Below are positions 16,992 to 24,463 of a stretch of 64,000 nucleotides of DNA, one piece after another. The position numbers were made by a program, and so were the translations under genes. A model generated the notes under the pieces. That model did no database searches. It was not told where the DNA came from and was given only the letters and a program-made list of their open reading frames with translations. Source of the stretch: Clostridiales bacterium (lineage in GTDB: Bacteria; Bacillota; Clostridia; Christensenellales; Aristaeellaceae). Location: contig SVGS01000005.1 in NCBI GenBank assembly GCA_015056205.1, positions 62,001 through 126,000 of the forward strand. The letters are read 5' to 3'. The stretch's first letter is position 1, and every line of letters starts with the position of its first letter.

Positions 16992-18353
16992 TTATCCGTC
17001 CACAATCCGCCGGCGGGTCATCCATCCGCCCTTCCGGTAATAGACGGCCAGGGCGATTCCGGTAATCACCCAGGAAATCACATAGGAAACGCAGAGGGAG
17101 AAAAGCGTTCCGAAGCGGGCGAAGACCGTCAGGATCCAGATCACCCGGAACAGGCAGATTCCGATCCCGATAATCACCACCGGGTAAACCGCGTCCCCGG
17201 CGCCGCGCAGCACGGCGGAGAGAACCTCCACCGGCACCCAGGTGACATAGAACGGAACGAAATACGTCATAATTTCATAGGTCGTTTGGACCACGGCTTC
17301 ATCCGGGGTCAGGATCCGCAGCATCGGGATGCCGAAAAGCATCAGAAGCGCGCTGATTCCGGCCGTCACCGCGAAGGCCATGATCATGCCCTGCCGGACG
17401 CACTGCCGCACCCGGTCCATCCGGCCGGCCCCGCGGTTCTGGGCGATGAAGCCGGTAATGGCGGCCCCCATCGCATTGCTGACCGCCCAGTAAAGGCCGT
17501 CCGTTTTGCCGCTCATGGCCCAGCTGGCCACCACCAGCGTGCCCAGGGAGTTGACCGCCACCTGGATGATCATGTTGGAAACGCTGTACATGGAGGACTG
17601 CAGCCCGGAGGGCACCCCCAGCCGCATCATGTTGACCAGGTAGACGCCCTTCAGCCGCAGATTCCGGAGCTGCAGCCTGCAGGCTTTTTCCCCGCGCATC
17701 AGGCGCGCGGTCAGCAGGGCGGCGTTCAGCACCTGCGCCGCGACCGTGGCCGCCGCCACCCCGGCGATTCCCCAGCCGCACAGGAGAACGAAAACCAGGT
17801 CCAGCAGGATATTCAGCAGGCATCCCGCCATCATGAACAGGAAGGGATGAAAGGAATTGCCCAGCGCCCGGAGGATGCTGGATTCCATATTCAGAATCAT
17901 GACAAAGGGAACGCCCAGAAAATAAATTCTCAGATACAGGGCCGCGCCCCCGATCGTCTCCGCCGGGGTTTGAAGCACCTGCAGCAGCCAGGGAGCCGCC
18001 GCGAAGCCGAAAAGGCCCAGCAGCACCCCCAGCAGCGTCAGCGCCGCCACCGCGTTTCCGACGGCCTGATTCAGTTCTTCCTTTCTCCCGGCGCCGAAAA
18101 TCTGGCCGATCACGACCGAGGCGCCCGCCGTCATCGCCACAAAGAAGCCCACCAGCACGTTGATAATCTGGGCCGAGCTGCCTCCCACGGCCGCCAGCGC
18201 GCCGGTACCGACAAAGCGCCCGACGATCAGGCCGTCCACCGCGTTGTACAGCTGCTGAATGATGGTTCCCGCGGCGATCGGAACAAAGTAGAGCAGCAGC
18301 TTTTTCCACACGCTGCCGGTGGTCAGGTCGTTCCGTTCATTGTTTTTTCTCAT
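16992..18353 (-). CDS. MATE family efflux transporter
   Basis: This is a 453-residue protein with about 12 membrane segments and the MatE repeat twice (IQQLYNAVDGLIVGRFVG near the N-terminus and a second copy from about residue 235). MATE proteins export cationic compounds using sodium or proton gradients. The ATG overlaps the stop of the upstream kinase-like gene (ATGA at 18350-18353), so its translation depends on that gene being read to its end. It is the last gene of the reverse-strand operon. The exported compound is unknown. Confidence 0.92.
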   Translation of the reverse strand: MRKNNERNDLTTGSVWKKLLLYFVPIAAGTIIQQLYNAVDGLIVGRFVGTGALAAVGGSSAQIINVLVGFFVAMTAGASVVIGQIFGAGRKEELNQAVGNAVAALTLLGVLLGLFGFAAAPWLLQVLQTPAETIGGAALYLRIYFLGVPFVMILNMESSILRALGNSFHPFLFMMAGCLLNILLDLVFVLLCGWGIAGVAAATVAAQVLNAALLTARLMRGEKACRLQLRNLRLKGVYLVNMMRLGVPSGLQSSMYSVSNMIIQVAVNSLGTLVVASWAMSGKTDGLYWAVSNAMGAAITGFIAQNRGAGRMDRVRQCVRQGMIMAFAVTAGISALLMLFGIPMLRILTPDEAVVQTTYEIMTYFVPFYVTWVPVEVLSAVLRGAGDAVYPVVIIGIGICLFRVIWILTVFARFGTLFSLCVSYVISWVITGIALAVYYRKGGWMTRRRIVDG

Positions 18354-18972
18354 TTTGCAAACCAGCGTTCGGAAAACTCCGCCACTGCCTCCGACAGTTT
18401 TTCCATTTCCCAGGGGCCCGCGTTCAGCGTCAGGTCAAAGCCGCTTCCGTCCGCCGCGGACAGGCCGGTCAGGATTTCCCGGGTTCTGCGGCGGTTCCGG
18501 TCGATCCGCAGGATATTCCGGCGGATTTCCTTCTCCGTCATGCGGTTTTCCGGATCGTTTTTCTCCTCGTACCGCAGGCACCGCGCGATCCGGGAAGACA
18601 AATCCGCGCAGACGAAAATCCGGAAGGGCTGCCGGTCCCGCAGAATCACGTCCGCGTCCCGGCCGACGATGACGCAGTCGTTTCCGGCTTCCGCGATTTC
18701 CCGGATAATTTCCCGCTGCGCCACCAGGATTTCCGTCCGCCCCCCGATTCCCGCCGGGGCAGATGAAAGCTGTTCCGGAACGTCAGCTGCACCTGATGCC
18801 AGCCGTGGGTGCCCAGCATTCTGCGGACATAGTCCGGATCCAGGCCCTGATCCCGGGCCAGCGCCTGAATAATCTCCCTGTCATAATAATCCCAGCCCAG
18901 CCGGTCGGCCAGGCGCTTTCCAAGCTCCCTGCCGCCGCTTCCGAACTGCCGGCTGACCGTAATAATCTTCAC
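18350..18972 (-). pseudogene. Cytidylate-kinase-like protein interrupted by a -1 frameshift
   Basis: The N-terminal piece (from ATG at 18970-18972) has IITVSRQFGSGGRELGKRLA, the P-loop of the cytidylate kinase-like family, but runs out of frame near residue 76. The rest (CVIVGRDADVILRD, then RYEEKNDPENRMTEKEIRR) continues in the -1 frame to 18350. Joined, they give about 207 residues, the family's normal length. The switch falls at six G on the reverse strand (18740-18745), arranged as G GGG GGC, a permitted -1 slippery heptamer. It may be a programmed frameshift, a mutation or a base-call error in a homopolymer. The gene overlaps MATE by four bases. Confidence 0.75.
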
Positions 18973-19066
18973 CGCTGTTCCCTCTTCCCCGCGGCCGGTT
19001 TTCCGGCCGCTTTTTCCTCATCCGTCCGTTTTTCTGCGTCCGCCCGTTTTTCCGGATCAACCGCGC

Positions 19067-20788
19067 CTACGCGGTTTCGTGCTGCCGGTAATAATCCTCC
19101 AGGGCCGGCCGGGCCGCCTGATACGTTTCCCTGAGCGCCGGATCAAACTGGCTTCCCATACCCTCCAGCATAATGGCGTCCGCCTTTTCAAAGGACATCT
19201 TATCCTTGTACACCCGCTTGCTGACGAGCGCGTCATACACGTCCGCGATCGCCATGATCCTGGCTTCCGGAGGAATTTCCGCGCCCTTCAGGCCGTCCGG
19301 ATAGCCGGAACCATCCCACCGTTCGTGGTGATGCCGGGCCACGTTTTCCGCCAGGCGGTGAAACGCGTCATCGTCCGTGTCCTTCAGGATTTCGTGCACG
19401 ATGCGGCCGCCCTCCGCGGCGTGGGCTTTCATCTTTTCGTATTCCCACGGCTCAAACCGGCCCGGCTTGCGCAGGATTTCGTCGTCCACAGCGATTTTTC
19501 CCAGGTCGTGCATGGGCGCCGCCTTGATCAGCCGGCGGCAGAAATCCTCCGTCAGGTCGTACCCGGGCGGCGGGTTTTTCCGCATCACGTCCAGCAGCAT
19601 TCTGACCACGTCGCTCGTTCGGCGGATATGCCCGCCGGTGGAATTGTCCCGGCTTTCCACCATCACGGCCATGCTCAGCACCAGGTTATCATTCATTTTC
19701 CGGATATGCTCCGTTTTTTCCTCAACCTGGCGGGTCAGCTGCTGATTGAACTGGTCCAGCAGGCGGATATGCTCCTGATCCTGCGTGTCGTCCGTGATGA
19801 TCATCCGGTATCCGTCGTTGGCTTTTCCCCGCTTCAGGGGGCCGACGGTGAAGCGGTAGTATTTTTCCTCCTTCGGCAGCAGGTGCGTGTTCCTCGCCGG
19901 ATCCTCCGGCGTTTCCTGATACTGCTTCAGCCAGGGCAGCAGCAGCTCCGCCATGGAGCGGCTCCGGTTCAGGCTCAGGTCGACCGTGAGGTCGTTCAGC
20001 GCGGGCAGAATCTTCCGCGCGGTTCCGTTGCTCCCGAGATAATGCATATTCCGGTCAAACGTAATGAAGCCGGTGTCCCCGGTTTCCGCCATGGATTCAA
20101 TGACGGTTCCGGTCACGTCGTAGCGGTTCAGCCGCCAGGTAATCGCCAGATAGACGATCTGGGCGAACACGTAGGCCACGGGAATCAGCTCAATTTCCGG
20201 AATCAGCCTGCGTCCCACGAAGAAGGCGGCCACGCACACCGCCTCCGGCAGGAACAGCAGAATCAGGATTTTCCGGCTGATCTGGTTTTTCCGGATCAGG
20301 CTGTAAACAATCGCCCCGACGCTGAGCAGGAAATAGAGAAAAATCATGGCGTAAAAAACGGCGTGGAGCGGCCCGTACTGCTTTCGCAGGATCCCGATAC
20401 CGTTCACCCGTTCAAACGTTACGCTCTTGTAAAACCACGCATTCCCCCCGATGGTCAGGGAGCCGGCAAACACCAGGGTGCTGAGCGCCAGCAGCAGCAT
20501 GCGCACCGCCCGGTTCAGCCGGATCCGGCAGAGGCTGAAAATCGCCAGCAGAAGCACCAGCTGAAGATAGCTGCCTCCCACATAATAGATTTTGTTGGCG
20601 ATCAGCGCGGCCTCCCGCGATTCGGCCATCGACAAAAGCAGGTTGCCCAGATTCGAAATCGGAATCAGGACAAACACCAGCGTGATATGGATATCGTCGT
20701 GCTTTTTCCAGAGGAGGGCGTAACAGCCGGTCAAAAGGACCGACAGCGCGAACACGATGGGATAGTAAAGGGAAATCGCCGTAATCAT
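19067..20788 (-). CDS. Membrane HD-GYP domain protein
   Basis: This is a 573-residue protein. Residues 1 to about 225 have seven hydrophobic segments like the histidine-kinase N-terminal 7TM region. A PAS-like stretch follows (about 230-340), then a short coiled coil. The C-terminal HD-GYP domain has HDLGKIAVDDEIL and HHERWDGSGYPDGLKG. HD-GYP enzymes hydrolyse cyclic di-nucleotides, chiefly c-di-GMP. The start is the ATG at 20786-20788 with GAGGAAGGA just upstream. It begins 13 bases after the deaminase-like gene and is clearly cotranscribed with it. No GGDEF protein lies nearby. Confidence 0.9.
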   Translation of the reverse strand: MITAISLYYPIVFALSVLLTGCYALLWKKHDDIHITLVFVLIPISNLGNLLLSMAESREAALIANKIYYVGGSYLQLVLLLAIFSLCRIRLNRAVRMLLLALSTLVFAGSLTIGGNAWFYKSVTFERVNGIGILRKQYGPLHAVFYAMIFLYFLLSVGAIVYSLIRKNQISRKILILLFLPEAVCVAAFFVGRRLIPEIELIPVAYVFAQIVYLAITWRLNRYDVTGTVIESMAETGDTGFITFDRNMHYLGSNGTARKILPALNDLTVDLSLNRSRSMAELLLPWLKQYQETPEDPARNTHLLPKEEKYYRFTVGPLKRGKANDGYRMIITDDTQDQEHIRLLDQFNQQLTRQVEEKTEHIRKMNDNLVLSMAVMVESRDNSTGGHIRRTSDVVRMLLDVMRKNPPPGYDLTEDFCRRLIKAAPMHDLGKIAVDDEILRKPGRFEPWEYEKMKAHAAEGGRIVHEILKDTDDDAFHRLAENVARHHHERWDGSGYPDGLKGAEIPPEARIMAIADVYDALVSKRVYKDKMSFEKADAIMLEGMGSQFDPALRETYQAARPALEDYYRQHETA

Positions 20789-20801
20789 TCTTCCTTCCTC
20801 T

Positions 20802-23252
20802 TCAGCCTTCCGGCAGCCGTCCGACCGCGGCCGCAATTTCCTCCGGGTTTTCCAGCGGCAGGACATAGCCGTCCAGCAGCTTCGCCTTCACCGCCAGCCC
20901 CCGGGAGCGCGGATTGACGAAAATGCCGCAGGGATACCTCCCGTTCCGGGCCTCCTGGATCAGATTCATCGCGGGCGCGTTTCCCTCGAACGTCAGCAGC
21001 ACCGAGGGTCTCCGCTTGAAAATCTCGTAGGCGAAGCTCTTGTACAGCCCCGGGCCGGAGCTTTCGATCGAAACCCGTACCGAAACGCCGGATTTCAGCA
21101 GGCGGTTTTTTTCCGCGCGGGTAATCCGGTTCGGAACGATCGCCGCCAGGCGGAAGCGCCCCCGGTTTTTTTCCGCCAGATACCCCTCCTGCCCGGTCAG
21201 AGTGTGGCCGATCACGAAAAAGACCCGTTCCGGATCCAGCGTTTCCAGCAGCCGGTCCAGCAGCCGCCGGTCCTCCTCCCGGACGGTCGCCCGGCGGGCG
21301 CTGCGGCTGAAGCTGCCGCCCGCGACGATCACGGGAATCCGATGCTCCGGCAGGGGCGCGATCCGGTCCCGCAGCGCCTCCCAGGCGTCGGCCCGGCCGC
21401 TGTCCTTCCATAGATCCCGGTCCAGTCCGGCGGTCTCCTCCAGCCGGCACAGGTACCATTTTTCCGGATCCCCGGCCCCGCCGCCTTCGCGGAAGGCTTT
21501 CATCCGGGCCTCAAATATCCGCCGGCTTTCCGCCAGAATGCGCCGGTCCGCCGCGGCCATTGCGCTGAGCTCCTCCAGGCCGAGCCCCAGCAGCTTTTCC
21601 AGGGACAGCTCCTCGTCGATCGAATCCGTTCCGTACAGCGCGCCGCCGTCGGTTCCCTGCACGCAGTCGATTCCCGCCGCCAGATACTGCTTCAGCGGAT
21701 GATGATCCAGCCGGGAAAGATTGTTCAGCCGAACGTTCGAGGTGATCTGGAACTCCAGGGTTACCCCGTTTTTCCGCAGATCCTCCAGCAGCTTCTGCCC
21801 TCCGGGCGTCCGCAGATCCCGGGTATACAGGCCGTGCCCGATCCGCAGGGACGGCATCCGCTGCCCCGGCTCCAGCGCCTCCGTAACGCAGGCCAGGCTG
21901 TTGGCCACGTTATTTCGCAGGGAATCGTTCTCGCCCGCGTGAATCCGGATCACAAAGCCTTCGTTTTCCCCGGCGATGCGCACCATCTCCCGGATCACCG
22001 CGCGAAGCTCCAGAATATCGTTGATTTCCTCCCCGACGATATCGCTGCCGGCCACATAGGGATCCCCGGCAATCGTCTTCAGGATTCGCAGATTGCCGGC
22101 CAGATAGTCGTTGGGCGTCACCCGGTCCCGGATAATGGTCAGCGGAACCCGCCGCACCGCCGCCAGAAAGCGGATCAGCACCCCGGTTTCCCGGGTGATC
22201 ACCGGCAGAATTTCGTGGATCTCCCGCAGCTGGGCGGCAAAGCGGTCCCGGTTCAGAAGCCCGGTATCCGAGATTTCCACATATTCGATGCCCCGGCGCC
22301 GGTATTCCCGGGCAATCCAGAGCAGCAGATCCTGATAGAGCGTGTTTCGCCCGTAGCGTTCCGTTTCCCGGTCCCGGCACATCTGCTCCGCGTAGCCAAA
22401 CACCTCCCGGTCGGGAATCAGCGCGATATTGATCCCGCTGAACCGGTCCTCCGCCGCCACTCCCCGGGTAAACACATAGCGGTACAGATACACCTTTTCC
22501 AGGTCGTCAAAGACGGCCTGCCCGTCCTTCGGGATCGTCAGAGAATTCCGGATGCGCCCGATATTGGCCTGCGCGTCCCCGGGATTGCCGAGAATCAGCT
22601 CCGCGAAATTCAGGAACGTGCGGTCGTCGATTTTCCGGTCCCGGTGCTTTCCGGTCAGCTCCGTTTCCCCGAGCTCCTGTTCCGCCCGCGCCCGCCGCCG
22701 CTCCAGCTTCGCGGTCTGGTCCGGGCTGCACCGCAGGCCGAGCTTTTTGATATAGTAATAAGGGTAGCGGATCTGATGCACGATTCCCAGCGCGATCAGC
22801 GCGTCCGGCGGCAGATTCCCGTTCATATGGGTATGCAGATCCGTCCTGAACTTGCATTCGCTGCGGATGTAGGTTTTCACGATCGTCTTGGCCTCGCCGA
22901 GGCGGTAGTCCCGGGTCTGGCTCATCAGGGTTTTCGAGATCGCCGGAATGGACGCCTTCAGCTCCACCCTTCCGTCCGGATAGATGTTCGCGACCTTGGT
23001 ATTGCCCAGGCGGAAAATATACATCCGGCGGTTGCCGCCGTCAAAATAGCACGGAACCTCGCCCCGGAGGATCTTCAGGCCCCGGTCGTCCTCCTCGGTT
23101 TTCAGTCCGCAGATTTTCGCCAGATTCATGATCAGGTTTCCGCTGTGATGATTCGGCGTCCGGATCGTATAGAAGAGCCTTTCCCCTTCCAGATTCAGCT
23201 CAACCGCAAGATCCTTTTCCCGGTCCAGATAAAACTGCTGAAAGAAGATCAT
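20802..23252 (-). CDS. Adenosine-deaminase-like protein with C-terminal Rossmann-like domain
   Basis: This 816-residue protein has about 135 unrecognised N-terminal residues, an adenosine/AMP deaminase barrel (about 135-590), and a Rossmann-like C-terminus (about 635-816). The deaminase signature is nearly complete: H140 and H142 in DLHTHMNGNL, HAGE (H438, E441), RIGHG (H473), EFQITSNVRL and GTDGG (D535). The last should read TDDP: the second aspartate, which contacts substrate in adenosine deaminases, is glycine 536. The C-terminus has VIVAGGSFSR and VFFVIGHTLTG, suggestive of a SLOG/LOG-type nucleotide-binding fold, but this is a weak match. It begins six bases after rhaM. Substrate and role are unknown. 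Confidence 0.75.
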   Translation of the reverse strand: MIFFQQFYLDREKDLAVELNLEGERLFYTIRTPNHHSGNLIMNLAKICGLKTEEDDRGLKILRGEVPCYFDGGNRRMYIFRLGNTKVANIYPDGRVELKASIPAISKTLMSQTRDYRLGEAKTIVKTYIRSECKFRTDLHTHMNGNLPPDALIALGIVHQIRYPYYYIKKLGLRCSPDQTAKLERRRARAEQELGETELTGKHRDRKIDDRTFLNFAELILGNPGDAQANIGRIRNSLTIPKDGQAVFDDLEKVYLYRYVFTRGVAAEDRFSGINIALIPDREVFGYAEQMCRDRETERYGRNTLYQDLLLWIAREYRRRGIEYVEISDTGLLNRDRFAAQLREIHEILPVITRETGVLIRFLAAVRRVPLTIIRDRVTPNDYLAGNLRILKTIAGDPYVAGSDIVGEEINDILELRAVIREMVRIAGENEGFVIRIHAGENDSLRNNVANSLACVTEALEPGQRMPSLRIGHGLYTRDLRTPGGQKLLEDLRKNGVTLEFQITSNVRLNNLSRLDHHPLKQYLAAGIDCVQGTDGGALYGTDSIDEELSLEKLLGLGLEELSAMAAADRRILAESRRIFEARMKAFREGGGAGDPEKWYLCRLEETAGLDRDLWKDSGRADAWEALRDRIAPLPEHRIPVIVAGGSFSRSARRATVREEDRRLLDRLLETLDPERVFFVIGHTLTGQEGYLAEKNRGRFRLAAIVPNRITRAEKNRLLKSGVSVRVSIESSGPGLYKSFAYEIFKRRPSVLLTFEGNAPAMNLIQEARNGRYPCGIFVNPRSRGLAVKAKLLDGYVLPLENPEEIAAAVGRLPEG

Positions 23253-23258
23253 ATCCGA

Positions 23259-23576
23259 TTACTCCATCCGGAACATCAGCCGGAGCTTCGGCTGCGCCCC
23301 GGTTTCGGGATCCATTTCCAGATCGAGCACGTCCTGCATATATTCGTTCCACCGGTCCACCACCGGGCTCTGCGCCTGGGTTTTCTCCGCGAATTCAATC
23401 CCTTTTTCGCATTCATAGTATCCGAACACATCCCGTCCGTCGCTCCAGATGGTATAGTTCCGGATGCCCGCGGATTTCAGCAGCTCCAGCATCTCCGGCC
23501 AGATTTCATCGTGGCGGCGCTTATATTCCGCCTGCATGCCTTCCCTGATCCGTCCCTTCCACGCAAACCGTTCCAT
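23259..23576 (-). CDS. rhaM: L-rhamnose mutarotase
   Basis: This is a 105-residue protein of the RhaM family, which interconverts alpha and beta anomers of L-rhamnose. Seen are ERFAWKGRIREGM, YKRRHDEIWPEM and a C-terminal VVDRWNEYMQDVLD, matching the small ferredoxin-like fold; length is normal. AGGAGG lies just before the ATG. It is the first gene of a reverse-strand operon with its own consensus promoter (23639-23667). Its genomic partner is a deaminase-like gene rather than other rhamnose genes, which is unusual. Confidence 0.88.
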   Translation of the reverse strand: MERFAWKGRIREGMQAEYKRRHDEIWPEMLELLKSAGIRNYTIWSDGRDVFGYYECEKGIEFAEKTQAQSPVVDRWNEYMQDVLDLEMDPETGAQPKLRLMFRME

Positions 23577-23638
23577 TCCGAAATCCTCCTTTTTCTTTCC
23601 GGTCTCCCGGACCTGTCTGTTTCCGTTAAGCTATCTAC

Positions 23639-23667
23639 AATGTAAGCATTTTCCATCCCACTGTCAA
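23639..23667 (-). promoter_or_regulatory. Promoter for the rhaM operon
   Basis: On the reverse strand TTGACA (23662-23667) and TACATT (23639-23644) are separated by 17 bases. The site lies 63 bases before the rhaM start. Confidence 0.8.
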
Positions 23668-23720
23668 GCGCCTTGTCTCCGGAAGCGCGCCGGGAGCCGG
23701 GCGCGGCGCGCGGACTTCGG

Positions 23721-23749
23721 TTGACAAAGCCCGGGGGGCCTCCTATAAT
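23721..23749 (+). promoter_or_regulatory. Consensus promoter for the acetylesterase gene
   Basis: TTGACA (23721-23726) and TATAAT (23744-23749) have a 17-base spacer, a perfect match to the vegetative sigma factor consensus. It is back to back with the rhaM promoter, and lies 43 bases before the downstream start codon. Confidence 0.88.
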
Positions 23750-23791
23750 TCAGAAGGTTCACTCAAAATAAAATCAAAGGCCGGTGATTTG

Positions 23792-24463
23792 ATGCCTTCC
23801 ATTTTTCTGATCGGCGATTCCACCGTCGAGGACAATCAGCCCCCTTTCCGGGGATGGGGATGGGCGCTTCCCCGCTATGTGCGGGAGGGCGTTCAGGTGC
23901 ACAACCACGCGCTCAGCGGGCGCTCCAGCCGCAGCTTCCGGGAGGAAGGGCTCTTTGAGCCCGTGGAAAAAGCGCTCTCCGCCGGGGATCTGCTCCTGAT
24001 CCAGTTCGGACACAACGACGAAAAGGATGACGAGCGCCATACGGATCCGGACTCCACCTTTCCGGAGGAGCTGCGGAGATACTGCCTTTCCGCCCTGGAG
24101 CGGAAAGCGCAGCCGGTTCTTTTCACCCCCGTATCCCGCCGCTTCTTTGTCGGGCAGGGCAGCATGCTCTACACGCACGGGGAATATCCCCGGGCGATCC
24201 GCAAGCTGGCGGAGGAGGAAGGGATTCCCCTGTGCGATCTGAAGAAGGCCAGCCGGGAGCTTTACCTGTCCCTCGGAGAGGAAAAGACGGCGGAGCTGTT
24301 CGTCCGTCTCAAGCCCGGGGAGCATCCGGACTTTCCCGACGGCCACGATGACAAAACCCATTTCAACGCGTACGGAGCGGATCAGATCTGCCGTCTGGCC
24401 GTCCGGGAAATGAGACGGTATCCGGTGTGCGCCGCGCTGCTGAAGGAGGACGGAGGATGCTGA
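23792..24463 (+). CDS. SGNH esterase, rhamnogalacturonan acetylesterase-like (CE12)
   Basis: This is a 223-residue hydrolase. It has the catalytic Ser in FLIGDSTVEDN near the N-terminus, a Gly/Asn block in QFGHNDEKDD, and the C-terminal Asp-His pair in HDDKTHFNAYG. This is the arrangement of CE12 rhamnogalacturonan acetylesterases, which remove acetyl groups from pectin. There is no signal peptide, so it acts inside the cell on imported oligosaccharides. The divergent rhaM gene fits rhamnogalacturonan use. The start is the ATG at 23792; a TTG immediately before it is in frame. It overlaps the MutS-like gene by 7 bases. Confidence 0.88.
   Translation: MPSIFLIGDSTVEDNQPPFRGWGWALPRYVREGVQVHNHALSGRSSRSFREEGLFEPVEKALSAGDLLLIQFGHNDEKDDERHTDPDSTFPEELRRYCLSALERKAQPVLFTPVSRRFFVGQGSMLYTHGEYPRAIRKLAEEEGIPLCDLKKASRELYLSLGEEKTAELFVRLKPGEHPDFPDGHDDKTHFNAYGADQICRLAVREMRRYPVCAALLKEDGGC

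Noticed and set aside
18985..19010. Terminator-like hairpin GCGGCCGG/CCGGCCGC followed by T5 on the forward strand
   Set aside because: All genes around it are on the reverse strand, where no T run follows, so it has no transcript to end.
23259..24463. Complete rhamnose catabolic locus
   Set aside because: Only the mutarotase and an acetylesterase are found; no isomerase, kinase or aldolase of rhamnose is in the window.
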